From: Lysobacterales bacterium
Lineage (GTDB): Bacteria > Pseudomonadota > Gammaproteobacteria > Xanthomonadales > S139-57
NCBI GenBank assembly: GCA_026993285.1
Contig: JALWTZ010000106.1
Span: 1 to 7,926 of the forward strand
Length of the DNA: 7,926 nucleotides
Direction of reading: 5' to 3'
Both the position numbers and the translations under genes were made by a program. This document shows, piece after piece, positions 1 to 6,433 of this stretch. Within the stretch, counting starts at the first letter, position 1. Each line of letters opens with the position of its first letter. The notes below the pieces were generated by a model. That model worked only from the letters and a program-made list of their open reading frames with translations. It searched no databases and was not told the DNA's origin.

Positions 1-2
1 TG

Positions 3-794
3 CGCCTGCAATACCGCCGCATTCCCTACGGCAGCAACCGGCACATGCTGCTGGTACGCGATATCACCGAGCGGGAACGCATCGAACAGACCCGCAAGGA
101 TTTCGTCGCCAATGTCTCGCACGAACTACGCACCCCGCTGACCGTGCTCAGCGGCTACCTGGAAATGATGCAACAAGCCGAGCTGAGCGAATGGCAGCCG
201 GCAATCAGCCAGATGCGTGAGCAAAGCCAGCGCATGCAACACATTATTGACGACCTGCTCACTCTCTCGCGCATGGATGCCGAAAACCTGCTGGAAAACC
301 AGCAGCGGCTGAACATGCCCGCCTGGATGCAGAACCTGGCCAGGGAAGCCCGCGCCCTGAGCAACGGCCGCCATGCCATCGAGCTGAAACAGCAATCCGA
401 CCAGTGGCTGCAAGGCAACGAAAGCCTGTATCAGGCCTTCTCCAACCTGGTTTCCAACGCCGTGCGCTACACCCCGGAAGGCGGGCAGATCACCCTGATC
501 TGGCGTACCGGCCCCGAAGGTGGCGAGTTTTCGGTCATGGATACCGGCATCGGCATCCCCCGGCAGCACATTCCGCGCATCACCGAACGCTTCTACCGGG
601 TGGATTCCGACCGCTCGCGTGAAACCGGTGGTACCGGCCTGGGGCTGGCCATCGTCAAGCATGTGCTGCAGCAGCATGGCGCCCATCTGCTGGTGGAATC
701 GGAAGTGGGCCGCGGCAGTACGTTCACCTGCGCCTTCCCCTCGCGCATGCTGCGCCCGCCAGCCCTTGCCGAGCATGGCACCACTACCTCTTGA
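3..794 (+). CDS. phoR: PhoR-like phosphate-regulon sensor histidine kinase, 3' part
   Basis: This is the C-terminal part of a two-component sensor kinase; the 5' end lies outside the window, with the frame open from base 3. The visible part begins with the end of a PAS-like segment (LLVRDITERERIE). The HisKA helix follows, with H-box FVANVSHELRTPLTVL and the phospho-acceptor His codon at 120-122. The HATPase_c domain has an N-box (NLVSNAVRYTPEGG, Asn codons 444 and 456), G1 (DTGIGIP, from 540), the F-box region (ITERFYRVD) and G2 (GGTGLGLAIV, 627-656). In this family the kinase autophosphorylates on His and passes phosphate to PhoB when phosphate is scarce. The linker and H-box closely resemble PhoR as I remember it, but phoB is not visible, so the exact paralogue is inferred. 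A short Pro/Ala/Thr tail follows the last strand. No terminator is visible after the stop; the next signals are a promoter and a riboswitch. Confidence 0.85.
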   Translation, partial: RLQYRRIPYGSNRHMLLVRDITERERIEQTRKDFVANVSHELRTPLTVLSGYLEMMQQAELSEWQPAISQMREQSQRMQHIIDDLLTLSRMDAENLLENQQRLNMPAWMQNLAREARALSNGRHAIELKQQSDQWLQGNESLYQAFSNLVSNAVRYTPEGGQITLIWRTGPEGGEFSVMDTGIGIPRQHIPRITERFYRVDSDRSRETGGTGLGLAIVKHVLQQHGAHLLVESEVGRGSTFTCAFPSRMLRPPALAEHGTTTS

Positions 795-800
795 GTCTCG

Positions 801-829
801 TTGCAATCAGCAGAACTTGTGGGTATTCT
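801..829 (+). promoter_or_regulatory. Candidate sigma-70 promoter for the riboswitch-btuB transcript
   Basis: TTGCAA (801-806) and TATTCT (824-829) are separated by exactly 17 bases, and each matches 4 of 6 consensus positions. A start about 7-9 bases after the -10 box falls at 836-838, exactly where the first strand of riboswitch helix P1 begins. That positional agreement is the main support. The element lies just after the phoR stop codon, which suggests btuB is transcribed on its own. It is predicted from sequence only. Confidence 0.5.
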
Positions 830-837
830 CCGCGCCT

Positions 838-1017
838 GTCAGGTGCCTGCAGTCCCCCGCTCGCAGGTGAAACGGGAAGCCGGTGAAAATCCGGCGCTGC
901 CCCCGCAACGGTAAGTTGTGACGGCCCGACCAGTCCCTCATCAGGACAGCCACTGTGGTGCACCCCACCATGGGAAGGCGGCTCAGGTTATGCAACAAGC
1001 CCGGAGACCGACCTGAC
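838..1017 (+). ncRNA. Cobalamin riboswitch aptamer
   Basis: This leader carries the conserved blocks of the AdoCbl/cobalamin riboswitch. They are the AGGTGCC start (841-847), the core GGTGAAACGGGAAGCCGGTG (865-884 region), GCTGCCCCCGCAACGGTAAG (from about 895), GCCACTG (949-955), GGGAAGGCG (972-980) and the B12 box AAGCCCGGAGACCGACCTG (997-1015). The closing helix P1 is perfect: GTCAGGT at 838-844 pairs with ACCTGAC at 1011-1017. The RNA binds a corrinoid and lowers expression of the gene behind it. Here that gene is btuB, the usual target in Gram-negative bacteria. Identification is by conserved sequence and helix pairing and is very secure. Which corrinoid form is preferred cannot be read with confidence. 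Confidence 0.96.
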
Positions 1018-1024
1018 AACAACG

Positions 1025-1057
1025 GTCAGTGTGTGCACTGACGCACGCGGGTGTGCG
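1025..1057 (+). promoter_or_regulatory. Expression platform hairpins of the cobalamin riboswitch
   Basis: Two stems lie between the aptamer and the btuB ribosome site. The first is a perfect 7-bp stem, GTCAGTG (1025-1031) with CACTGAC (1036-1042) and a 4-base loop. The second is a 5-bp stem, CGCAC (1042-1046) with GTGCG (1053-1057). GTCAG at 1025-1029 is also complementary to the 3' strand of P1 (CTGAC, 1013-1017), so a switch between structures is possible. No U-run follows either stem, so control of translation initiation is more likely than termination. A direct partner for the GAGGA ribosome site is not obvious. Confidence 0.5.
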
Positions 1058-1077
1058 AAACCAACGAGGACAAGATG

Positions 1078-2859
1078 ATGAACAGAAATGCCCTTTCTGC
1101 CGGCCTGCTGCTGGCCGGCCTTGCCGTGGTGGCCCATGCCGATGATGCCAGCGAAGTGCTGGTGGTCACCGCCGACAAATCCGAAGAACCCATCGAACAG
1201 GTCAACGCCAGCGTGACCGTGATCGACCGTGAACAAATCGAACAGGCCGCCGCGCCGGATCTGCTGGAACTGCTGCGCGGCCAGACCGGTATCCAGATTG
1301 CCCGCACCGGTGGCCATGGCGCGCAAACCAGCCTGTTCATGCGTGGCAGCAATTCCAACCAGGTGCTGGTACTCATCGACGGCGTCCGGGTCAGCTCGCC
1401 CCACACCGGCAGCTTCGCCTGGGAACACCTCAACCTGGACCAGATCGAACGCATCGAAATCGTGCGTGGCCCCCGCGCCACCACCTGGGGTTCCGATGCC
1501 ATCGGCGGCGTGATCCAGATCTTCACCCGCAAGCCCACGGGCATTCGCGCCGGGGCCTATGCCGGCAGTTATGACCGTTTTGGCGCCAGCGCTTCGGCCC
1601 ATGCCGGCACCGCCGGCGGCTTCCAGCTCAATGCCAATCTGGCCTATGACCAGAGCCAGGGCTTCTCCAGCCAGAACCCCAATGGCTTTTCCTACGATCC
1701 CGATCGTGACGGCTACCACAACCGCAGCGGCAGCCTGCAGCTGGAAAGCCCGCTGGGAGAACACTACAAGCTGAGTGCGCAGGCCAATGTGATCGACGCC
1801 GACAGCCAGTTCGATCAGGGCACCAGTTACAGTCACATCACCCGCTACAGTCTGAAGGCCGAAGGGCGGATCAGCGAACAATGGCAGCACAGCCTGCAAT
1901 ACAGCCGCAGCACCAACGACATTGAAACCCCGGCCTTTTTCTCGTCACTGCAATCCACCCGCAATCTGGTGGAATGGCATAACCGCTACAGCCTGAGCGA
2001 GCAGGCTGCCCTGCTCTTTGGTGCCGACTACCAGAAGCAGGAAGGCGTCAGCGCCTTCAATTACGACAACAGCCAGAATAACCTGGGCATCTACGGCCAG
2101 TGGGACCAGCAGTGGAGCGACCACTTCCGCACCACCGCCAGCCTGCGCCTGGACGATCACAGCGAATACGGCAACCACACCAGCGGCCAGATCAGCGCCG
2201 GCTGGGATATCAGCGACCAGTGGAGCCTCTACGGCAATGCCGGCACCGCCTACCGCACACCCACGCTGAACGAATTGTTCCATCCCGGTTACGGTGGCTG
2301 GTATGCCGGCAACCCCAACCTCAAGCCGGAAGTTTCCACCAGCCTGGAACTGGGCCTGAAGGCGCATCTGGGTGATTACCAGCAACTGCAGGCCAGCCTG
2401 CAACATACTGAAGTGGAAGACCTGATCACTTACGCCGGTGGCGACACCTTCCAGGCCATCAATCTGAAAAAGGCGGAAATGGACAGCCTGGAACTGAGCT
2501 GGAGTTACAAGCGCGGTGCCCATGATCTGGCCGCCAATGTCACCCTGCTCAATGCGCAGGACAAGGACAGCGACACTGACCTGCTGCGCCGCCCTCACCA
2601 GCAGTACCAACTGAGCTATGGCTACGAGTTTGCCAACCAGTGGCAACTGCGTGGTGAATGGTTCCATAGCGGTGCAGCGGCTGACTTCGGCGCTCAACTG
2701 GACAGCTACGACCTGTTCAATGCCAGCATCATCCTGCCCTTCAACGACCACTGGAAAGGCCGCATTCGTCTGGACAACCTGAGCAACGAAGACTATGCCC
2801 TGGCCTACGGCTACAACACGCCCGGCCGCAGCGTAATGTTGTACATCGATTACCGGTAA
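1078..2859 (+). CDS. btuB: TonB-dependent vitamin B12 outer-membrane receptor BtuB
   Basis: This is the outer-membrane gated barrel that binds cobalamin and imports it using TonB energy. The ATG at 1078 is preferred: GAGGA (1066-1070) lies 7 bases upstream, while ATG 1075 is only 4 bases away. The product is 593 residues; E. coli BtuB is about 614. It has a Sec signal peptide (residues 1-21, cut after AHA), a TonB box EVLVVTA (26-32) and a plug domain. Plug motifs are RGSNSNQVLVLIDGVR (89-104) and IEIVRGPR...WGSDAIGGVI (126-145). The 22-strand barrel fills the rest. DPDRDGY (207-213) aligns with the Ca2+-binding loop region of E. coli BtuB (TDNDGF). NPNLKPE and LLRRPHQQ are family motifs. The cobalamin riboswitch directly upstream confirms the substrate. 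The protein ends in ...YIDYR, lacking the terminal aromatic residue usual in porins. It is a single-gene unit closed by a terminator at 2883. Confidence 0.95.
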   Translation: MNRNALSAGLLLAGLAVVAHADDASEVLVVTADKSEEPIEQVNASVTVIDREQIEQAAAPDLLELLRGQTGIQIARTGGHGAQTSLFMRGSNSNQVLVLIDGVRVSSPHTGSFAWEHLNLDQIERIEIVRGPRATTWGSDAIGGVIQIFTRKPTGIRAGAYAGSYDRFGASASAHAGTAGGFQLNANLAYDQSQGFSSQNPNGFSYDPDRDGYHNRSGSLQLESPLGEHYKLSAQANVIDADSQFDQGTSYSHITRYSLKAEGRISEQWQHSLQYSRSTNDIETPAFFSSLQSTRNLVEWHNRYSLSEQAALLFGADYQKQEGVSAFNYDNSQNNLGIYGQWDQQWSDHFRTTASLRLDDHSEYGNHTSGQISAGWDISDQWSLYGNAGTAYRTPTLNELFHPGYGGWYAGNPNLKPEVSTSLELGLKAHLGDYQQLQASLQHTEVEDLITYAGGDTFQAINLKKAEMDSLELSWSYKRGAHDLAANVTLLNAQDKDSDTDLLRRPHQQYQLSYGYEFANQWQLRGEWFHSGAAADFGAQLDSYDLFNASIILPFNDHWKGRIRLDNLSNEDYALAYGYNTPGRSVMLYIDYR

Positions 2860-2882
2860 GCCACGGAATTCAACCGCAACAA

Positions 2883-2916
2883 AAAACCCCGCGGGCCTGC
2901 CAGCCCGTGGGGTTTT
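2883..2916. terminator. Bidirectional Rho-independent terminator between btuB and the convergent gene
   Basis: A 14-bp stem is formed by AAAACCCCGCGGGC (2883-2896) and GCCCGTGGGGTTTT (2903-2916), with one G-T wobble and a 6-base loop. T-runs on both strands let it end btuB on the plus strand and the small secreted-protein gene on the minus strand. Confidence 0.92.
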
Positions 2917-2938
2917 CTGCTTCCATACAACAGCAAAA

Positions 2939-3442
2939 CTAGCGGATTCTGCGCACCTTGGTGCTTGCGTTGTAACCCTTCACCTTCAGCCGCCAGCTGC
3001 CAAACATGGCCGGTTCGATGGTGACTTCCGGGTTCTCCAGCTTCACCTTGAACACACCACCGCCCACCTGCTCCCACACCTGGCCGTTGGCCAGCTCGAA
3101 ACGGGTCTTGCCGCGCCAGCCGGTGAACTGGCCGGGAATGGTGCTGACAATGGGCTGGTCGTCAACCGGCTCCTTGAAACCGCGGCGGTCTTCCGTCGGC
3201 GCAACCGTGGTCACCGCCTCGGCCGGCAGGCGACCTTCCGGTATCCTGGTGGCAATCCAGGCATTGAGCCGCGCCAGTTCTTCCGGTGTCAGCCGGTTCA
3301 GGCCCGCCGCCTCGAATTCCGCCTGGGTCATCTGCTCTTCCAGCGAGCTGAACGGGGCGGCCTGGCCAGCCCAGGGCAACAGCAGACAGGCAGCCAGTGT
3401 GAGCCGTTTCACAGTTTGAACACTTTTACGAGAAATCATCAT
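2939..3442 (-). CDS. Secreted protein of unknown function, 167 aa
   Basis: I do not recognise a named function. On the minus strand, TGAGG (3448-3452) lies 5 bases before ATG 3442 and 8 before ATG 3439. A TTG at 3445 is in frame but less likely. The product has a basic N-terminus (R5, K6, K12, R13), a hydrophobic core and a Sec cleavage site after GQA (about residue 28). L-A-A-C at 16-19 resembles a lipobox, but too little hydrophobic sequence precedes it, so a periplasmic or secreted protein is preferred. Mature residues about 31-66 look helical (SSLEEQMTQAEFEAAGLNRLTPEELARLNAWI). The C-terminal half looks like a small beta domain with GQFTGWRGKTRFELANGQVW and a very basic end (KVRRIR). I recall similar uncharacterised proteins in other gammaproteobacteria, but cannot check. 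It converges on btuB and is divergent from the large secreted protein. Confidence 0.8.
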   Translation of the reverse strand: MMISRKSVQTVKRLTLAACLLLPWAGQAAPFSSLEEQMTQAEFEAAGLNRLTPEELARLNAWIATRIPEGRLPAEAVTTVAPTEDRRGFKEPVDDQPIVSTIPGQFTGWRGKTRFELANGQVWEQVGGGVFKVKLENPEVTIEPAMFGSWRLKVKGYNASTKVRRIR

Positions 3443-3486
3443 CAAAACCTCAGGTAAGGCACTGAAAACTGTGCATCTTTACCTCA

Positions 3487-3521
3487 TTGTTAACAACTGA
3501 TGTCTGTCGGCTCCGTATAAT
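3487..3521 (+). promoter_or_regulatory. Candidate promoter and operator for the large secreted protein
   Basis: A perfect TATAAT lies at 3516-3521, about 60 bases before the GTG start. No good -35 sits at 16-18 bases from it. A perfect 10-bp palindrome, TTGTTAACAA (3487-3496), begins 29 bases upstream of the -10 box. It could be the site of an activator or repressor, or it could supply a poor -35 (TTAACA, 20-base spacing). The 140-base intergenic stretch (3443-3582) also has to hold the promoter of the divergent minus-strand gene, for which I see no clear boxes. Confidence 0.45.
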
Positions 3522-3582
3522 CCGCCGCAAACGTGAATCCTGACTGGCCCAAGACAAAGGCCAGAAACAAGCGGAGTAGATT

Positions 3583-6387
3583 GTGACCAAAAAAAGCGCT
3601 GTTGCCAATGCCATTTTCTTTGGCCTGACCACCCTGAATGCACACGCATTGCCCGTGCAGATCAATGATGGCGCGCCTTTCACCCTGGCCAACGAACAAA
3701 TTGATTACGACCCGGCCAATACCACCCTGACCATGCGCACGGCTGTTGGAGAGCCGGTACTGATCTGCGCGGATCTCAATCAGTCCACCACCGGGCCATC
3801 CGTGGACATCGTCAATCCCAGTAACCTCACCGGTATCGACAACTACACCCGCTTCTACGGTTTCGACCAGATTGAATACCTGCCCGCCAGTACCACGGTT
3901 TCCATCCAGCATACCGGTCTGGAGTGCTATGTCATTGACACCAGCAGCACTACGGTGATCGGCCCCTATGTGCCCCCCCCGGAGGCACCGGTGATCACCG
4001 TAGACAGCGCGGACCCGGGCCCAAGCCTGGCAGTGAACGTCGCCAGTGGCAGTACCTATGTAAAAACACTGGGGGTAATTACCACGGAAACCCCGGTCAG
4101 CTGGAGCCTGAGCATTGCCCCCACCCAGGGCAGCGCCAGCATCGACAGCGCTTCCGGCCTGTTGTCTTACACGGCTCCCAGCTCCTTCCCGGCCAGTGAT
4201 TCGCTGGAAGTGACCGTAACCGACAATATTGGCGGAACCGATACCCTGACCTTCAACTTCACCATCATCGACCCCTCAGGCGACACCATTTTCGCCAATG
4301 CCTTCGAAGGGGGCGTGGCCAAGCGCGCCCAGGCCAGTCAACCCGGCACAAAGACAGCCAATGGAACAAGCCTGGCCACCGATGCAGCCATCAGTGTCAG
4401 CACCTGCACCACAAACGGAGCCTGGGACCGGCCGGGGGATGGCCAGCCGTTCTGCTACCAGATCACGGTCAGCAACAACGGCACTCAGGATCTCAACAAT
4501 GTGCATGTTCGTGAGCAGTTCCCGCTGGATGCCACCACACCTGTCAATACCTTCACGGTTTACGGTGATATCGGTGAAACGGTCACGCCCGCCTGCACCG
4601 GCTCGGCCTGCCCCAACCCCCTGGATGAATGGGCCACTGTCATCGCCACCCTGCCCGTGGGAGAAAGCGTCACACTGGAACGGGTGCGCACCATCCACAT
4701 TCCTGCAACAACCACAGACCCGCTGGTCTTCCATGCCGCCGTGTTTGTAGCGGACGATGAAGATACCAGCAACAACGCCCTGCGCGTGGCGGTACAGCAG
4801 AACGCCGCCCCGACCATCACCGATCCGGAAGGTGACGGCGATGCCAGCACCACCGTAACCATGGATGAAGACGGCAGCCCCACAGCTTTCAACATGGCCA
4901 ATCTGCAGGCTACAGACCCGGAAAATGACAGCCTTACCTGGAGTATTGCCACCGATGCCAGCAATGGCTCGGCCAGTGTGGATGCCAATACCGGTGCCGT
5001 CAGCTACAGCCCGGACCTGAACTACAACAACGATACCAACACGCCCGACAGCTTTGTGGTGCAAGTGGATGACGGCTATGGCGGCACGGATACCTTTACC
5101 GTGAATGTGGTAGTCAACCCGGTCAATGATGCGCCAGAGGCGGTGGACTCCACCGTGAGCACCAATGAAAGTACCACTTACGACTTTACCTCTATGGACT
5201 TTGGCTTTACCGATGTAGACGGCGATACCCTGGCAGCAGTGGAGATCACCAGTCTACCAGCTGCAGGCCAGTTGCTATACAACAATGCCAGTTTTACCGC
5301 GCCCTTGAGCATTAGTGCGGCGAATATCGGCAATCTGCAGTTCACACCCGCCTTCGGAGCCAGTGGAAGCAACTACGCCAGCTTTCAGTTTCAGGTCTCC
5401 GACGGCCAGCTGAGCTCCAGTGCAGCCGCCACCATGACCATTGATGTCATTGGCGTCAACGATCCACCCACTGCTGCCAATAACAGTATTTCCACCAGTG
5501 AGGACACCCCCTACAGTGGCTTCACCACGGCGACCTTTGGTTACAGCGACCCGGAAGGTGATCCCATGTCCACTTTGTTTATTTATACAGCGCCGCAAAA
5601 TGGCCAGTTGGCCCTCAATGGCAATGCCATTGGTCAGGGCGCACTGGTGGCCGCATCGGATCTGGCCAATCTGAGCTATACGCCCGGCAACAATTACAAC
5701 GGCGCAGACAGCTTTGATTTTCTGGTCAATGACGGCAACGTGTACTCGTCCAGCGCCTATACGCTGAGCATCAATATCATCCCGCAACCGGATGCGCCGG
5801 TAATCGTGCAATCGGATGGCACCGCTTATGGCAACAGCCAGAACTGGACGGTTTCATCCACGGCCGTGGATACCTGGAGCCTGTATGTCAGTGATCCGGA
5901 TGCAGGCGATACCGCCACCTGGTCGGTCAGCAACAACCCCAGTGGCAATGCCAGCATCGACAGCAATGGCCTGGTTTCCTTTGATGCCACCGGCATGAAC
6001 CCGGGAGATACCACCACCTTTGAAATCACGGTGACGGATGGGGACAGTCTTACCGATACCCTGACCTTCAATGTCACGGTGAACACACCACCACAAATCA
6101 CGGATACCAATGGCGTAGTGATCAATTCCCCCTATGCATGGACGGTCAGCACGACCAACGCGGCCAACACGCTGGATCTGAATGCCAGCGATCCGGATGC
6201 CGGAGATACCGCCAGCTGGGCCATCAGTGCCGCACCCGCCGCAGGCAGTGCCAGTATGGATGCCAACGGCGTCATTACCTTTGATGCCACCAGCATGACC
6301 GGTGGTGATACCACCAGCATGGATGTCACGGTTACCGATGCTGCCGGTGATTCGGCAACCTTGACCATTAATATTACCGCGCAATAA
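3583..6387 (+). CDS. Large secreted modular cadherin/Ig-like protein with DUF11-type domain
   Basis: The 934-residue product starts at GTG 3583, preceded by GGAG (3573-3576) at 6 bases. A signal peptide (1-22, cut after AHA) is followed by a domain with a Cys pair (C62, C115). Next come an Ig-like module (about 135-232) and the motif GDTIFANAFE (233-242). A DUF11-like domain with four Cys (C275, C291, C338, C343) spans about 267-407. Five cadherin/Ig-like modules complete the protein: about 408-517, 518-628, 629-738, 739-835 and 836-934. Their acidic DPDAGDT, DPENDS and DPEGDP motifs and the NPVNDAP and GVNDPP linkers are typical of bacterial cadherin-like repeats, which often bind Ca2+. Residues 402-934 contain no K, R, H or C. 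No RTX nonapeptides, barrel, PEP-CTERM, LPXTG or C-terminal membrane helix is present. A role in adhesion, matrix or the cell surface is inferred from family. Some Ig-like modules share motifs and the last two look recently duplicated. Confidence 0.87.
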   Translation: MTKKSAVANAIFFGLTTLNAHALPVQINDGAPFTLANEQIDYDPANTTLTMRTAVGEPVLICADLNQSTTGPSVDIVNPSNLTGIDNYTRFYGFDQIEYLPASTTVSIQHTGLECYVIDTSSTTVIGPYVPPPEAPVITVDSADPGPSLAVNVASGSTYVKTLGVITTETPVSWSLSIAPTQGSASIDSASGLLSYTAPSSFPASDSLEVTVTDNIGGTDTLTFNFTIIDPSGDTIFANAFEGGVAKRAQASQPGTKTANGTSLATDAAISVSTCTTNGAWDRPGDGQPFCYQITVSNNGTQDLNNVHVREQFPLDATTPVNTFTVYGDIGETVTPACTGSACPNPLDEWATVIATLPVGESVTLERVRTIHIPATTTDPLVFHAAVFVADDEDTSNNALRVAVQQNAAPTITDPEGDGDASTTVTMDEDGSPTAFNMANLQATDPENDSLTWSIATDASNGSASVDANTGAVSYSPDLNYNNDTNTPDSFVVQVDDGYGGTDTFTVNVVVNPVNDAPEAVDSTVSTNESTTYDFTSMDFGFTDVDGDTLAAVEITSLPAAGQLLYNNASFTAPLSISAANIGNLQFTPAFGASGSNYASFQFQVSDGQLSSSAAATMTIDVIGVNDPPTAANNSISTSEDTPYSGFTTATFGYSDPEGDPMSTLFIYTAPQNGQLALNGNAIGQGALVAASDLANLSYTPGNNYNGADSFDFLVNDGNVYSSSAYTLSINIIPQPDAPVIVQSDGTAYGNSQNWTVSSTAVDTWSLYVSDPDAGDTATWSVSNNPSGNASIDSNGLVSFDATGMNPGDTTTFEITVTDGDSLTDTLTFNVTVNTPPQITDTNGVVINSPYAWTVSTTNAANTLDLNASDPDAGDTASWAISAAPAAGSASMDANGVITFDATSMTGGDTTSMDVTVTDAAGDSATLTINITAQ
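5893..6330 (+). repeat. Tandem ~297-300 bp module repeat at the 3' end of the large secreted-protein gene
   Basis: The last two modules are related at the DNA level. The 30-base stretches starting at 5893 and 6190, which encode DPDAGDTA, agree at 27 of 30 positions. A second shared block, encoding FDATxM, starts at 5980 and 6280. The offsets of 297 and 300 bases mean one codon was gained or lost between copies. This supports a fairly recent duplication of one 99-100 residue unit. Confidence 0.7.
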
Positions 6388-6401
6388 ACCGTCCCTATTC
6401 T

Positions 6402-6428
6402 GCCCCGGCCAGATGGCCGGGGCGTTTT
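6402..6428 (+). terminator. Rho-independent terminator after the large secreted-protein gene
   Basis: A perfect 9-bp GC-rich stem is formed by GCCCCGGCC (6402-6410) and GGCCGGGGC (6415-6423). It has a 4-base loop (AGAT) and is followed by GTTTT. It lies 14 bases after the stop codon. The minus strand lacks a T-run beyond the stem, so it probably works only on the plus strand. Confidence 0.9.
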
Positions 6429-6433
6429 GCTAT

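Noticed and set aside
126..806. Long open frame on the minus strand inside phoR
   Set aside because: It overlaps a clear histidine kinase with all its motifs, and the translation has no recognisable domain; it is a GC-rich shadow frame.
1051..1077. GTG at 1051 as the btuB start
   Set aside because: It lies inside the second expression-platform hairpin, has no ribosome site and would put MCETNEDKM before a normal signal peptide.
988..1899. 303-codon minus-strand open frame over the riboswitch and btuB
   Set aside because: It runs opposite to the conserved riboswitch and the BtuB plug, and its composition (Gly, Ala, Val, His, Asp) is typical of reverse-frame artefacts.
1945..2751. 268-codon minus-strand open frame in btuB
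   Set aside because: It is a shadow of the beta-barrel coding sequence with no ribosome site or domain.
3386..3397. Lipobox (L-A-A-C) in the small secreted protein
   Set aside because: Only a few hydrophobic residues precede the Cys and the hydrophobic core continues after it to a good AxA-type site, so a normal signal peptide fits better.
4276..5064. 262-codon minus-strand open frame inside the large secreted-protein gene
   Set aside because: The sense frame encodes coherent repeat modules; the reverse frame is repetitive only because the sense gene is.
3583..6387. RTX-type or autotransporter adhesin
   Set aside because: No GGxGxD nonapeptides and no C-terminal barrel were seen; only cadherin/Ig-like and DUF11-like modules are supported.
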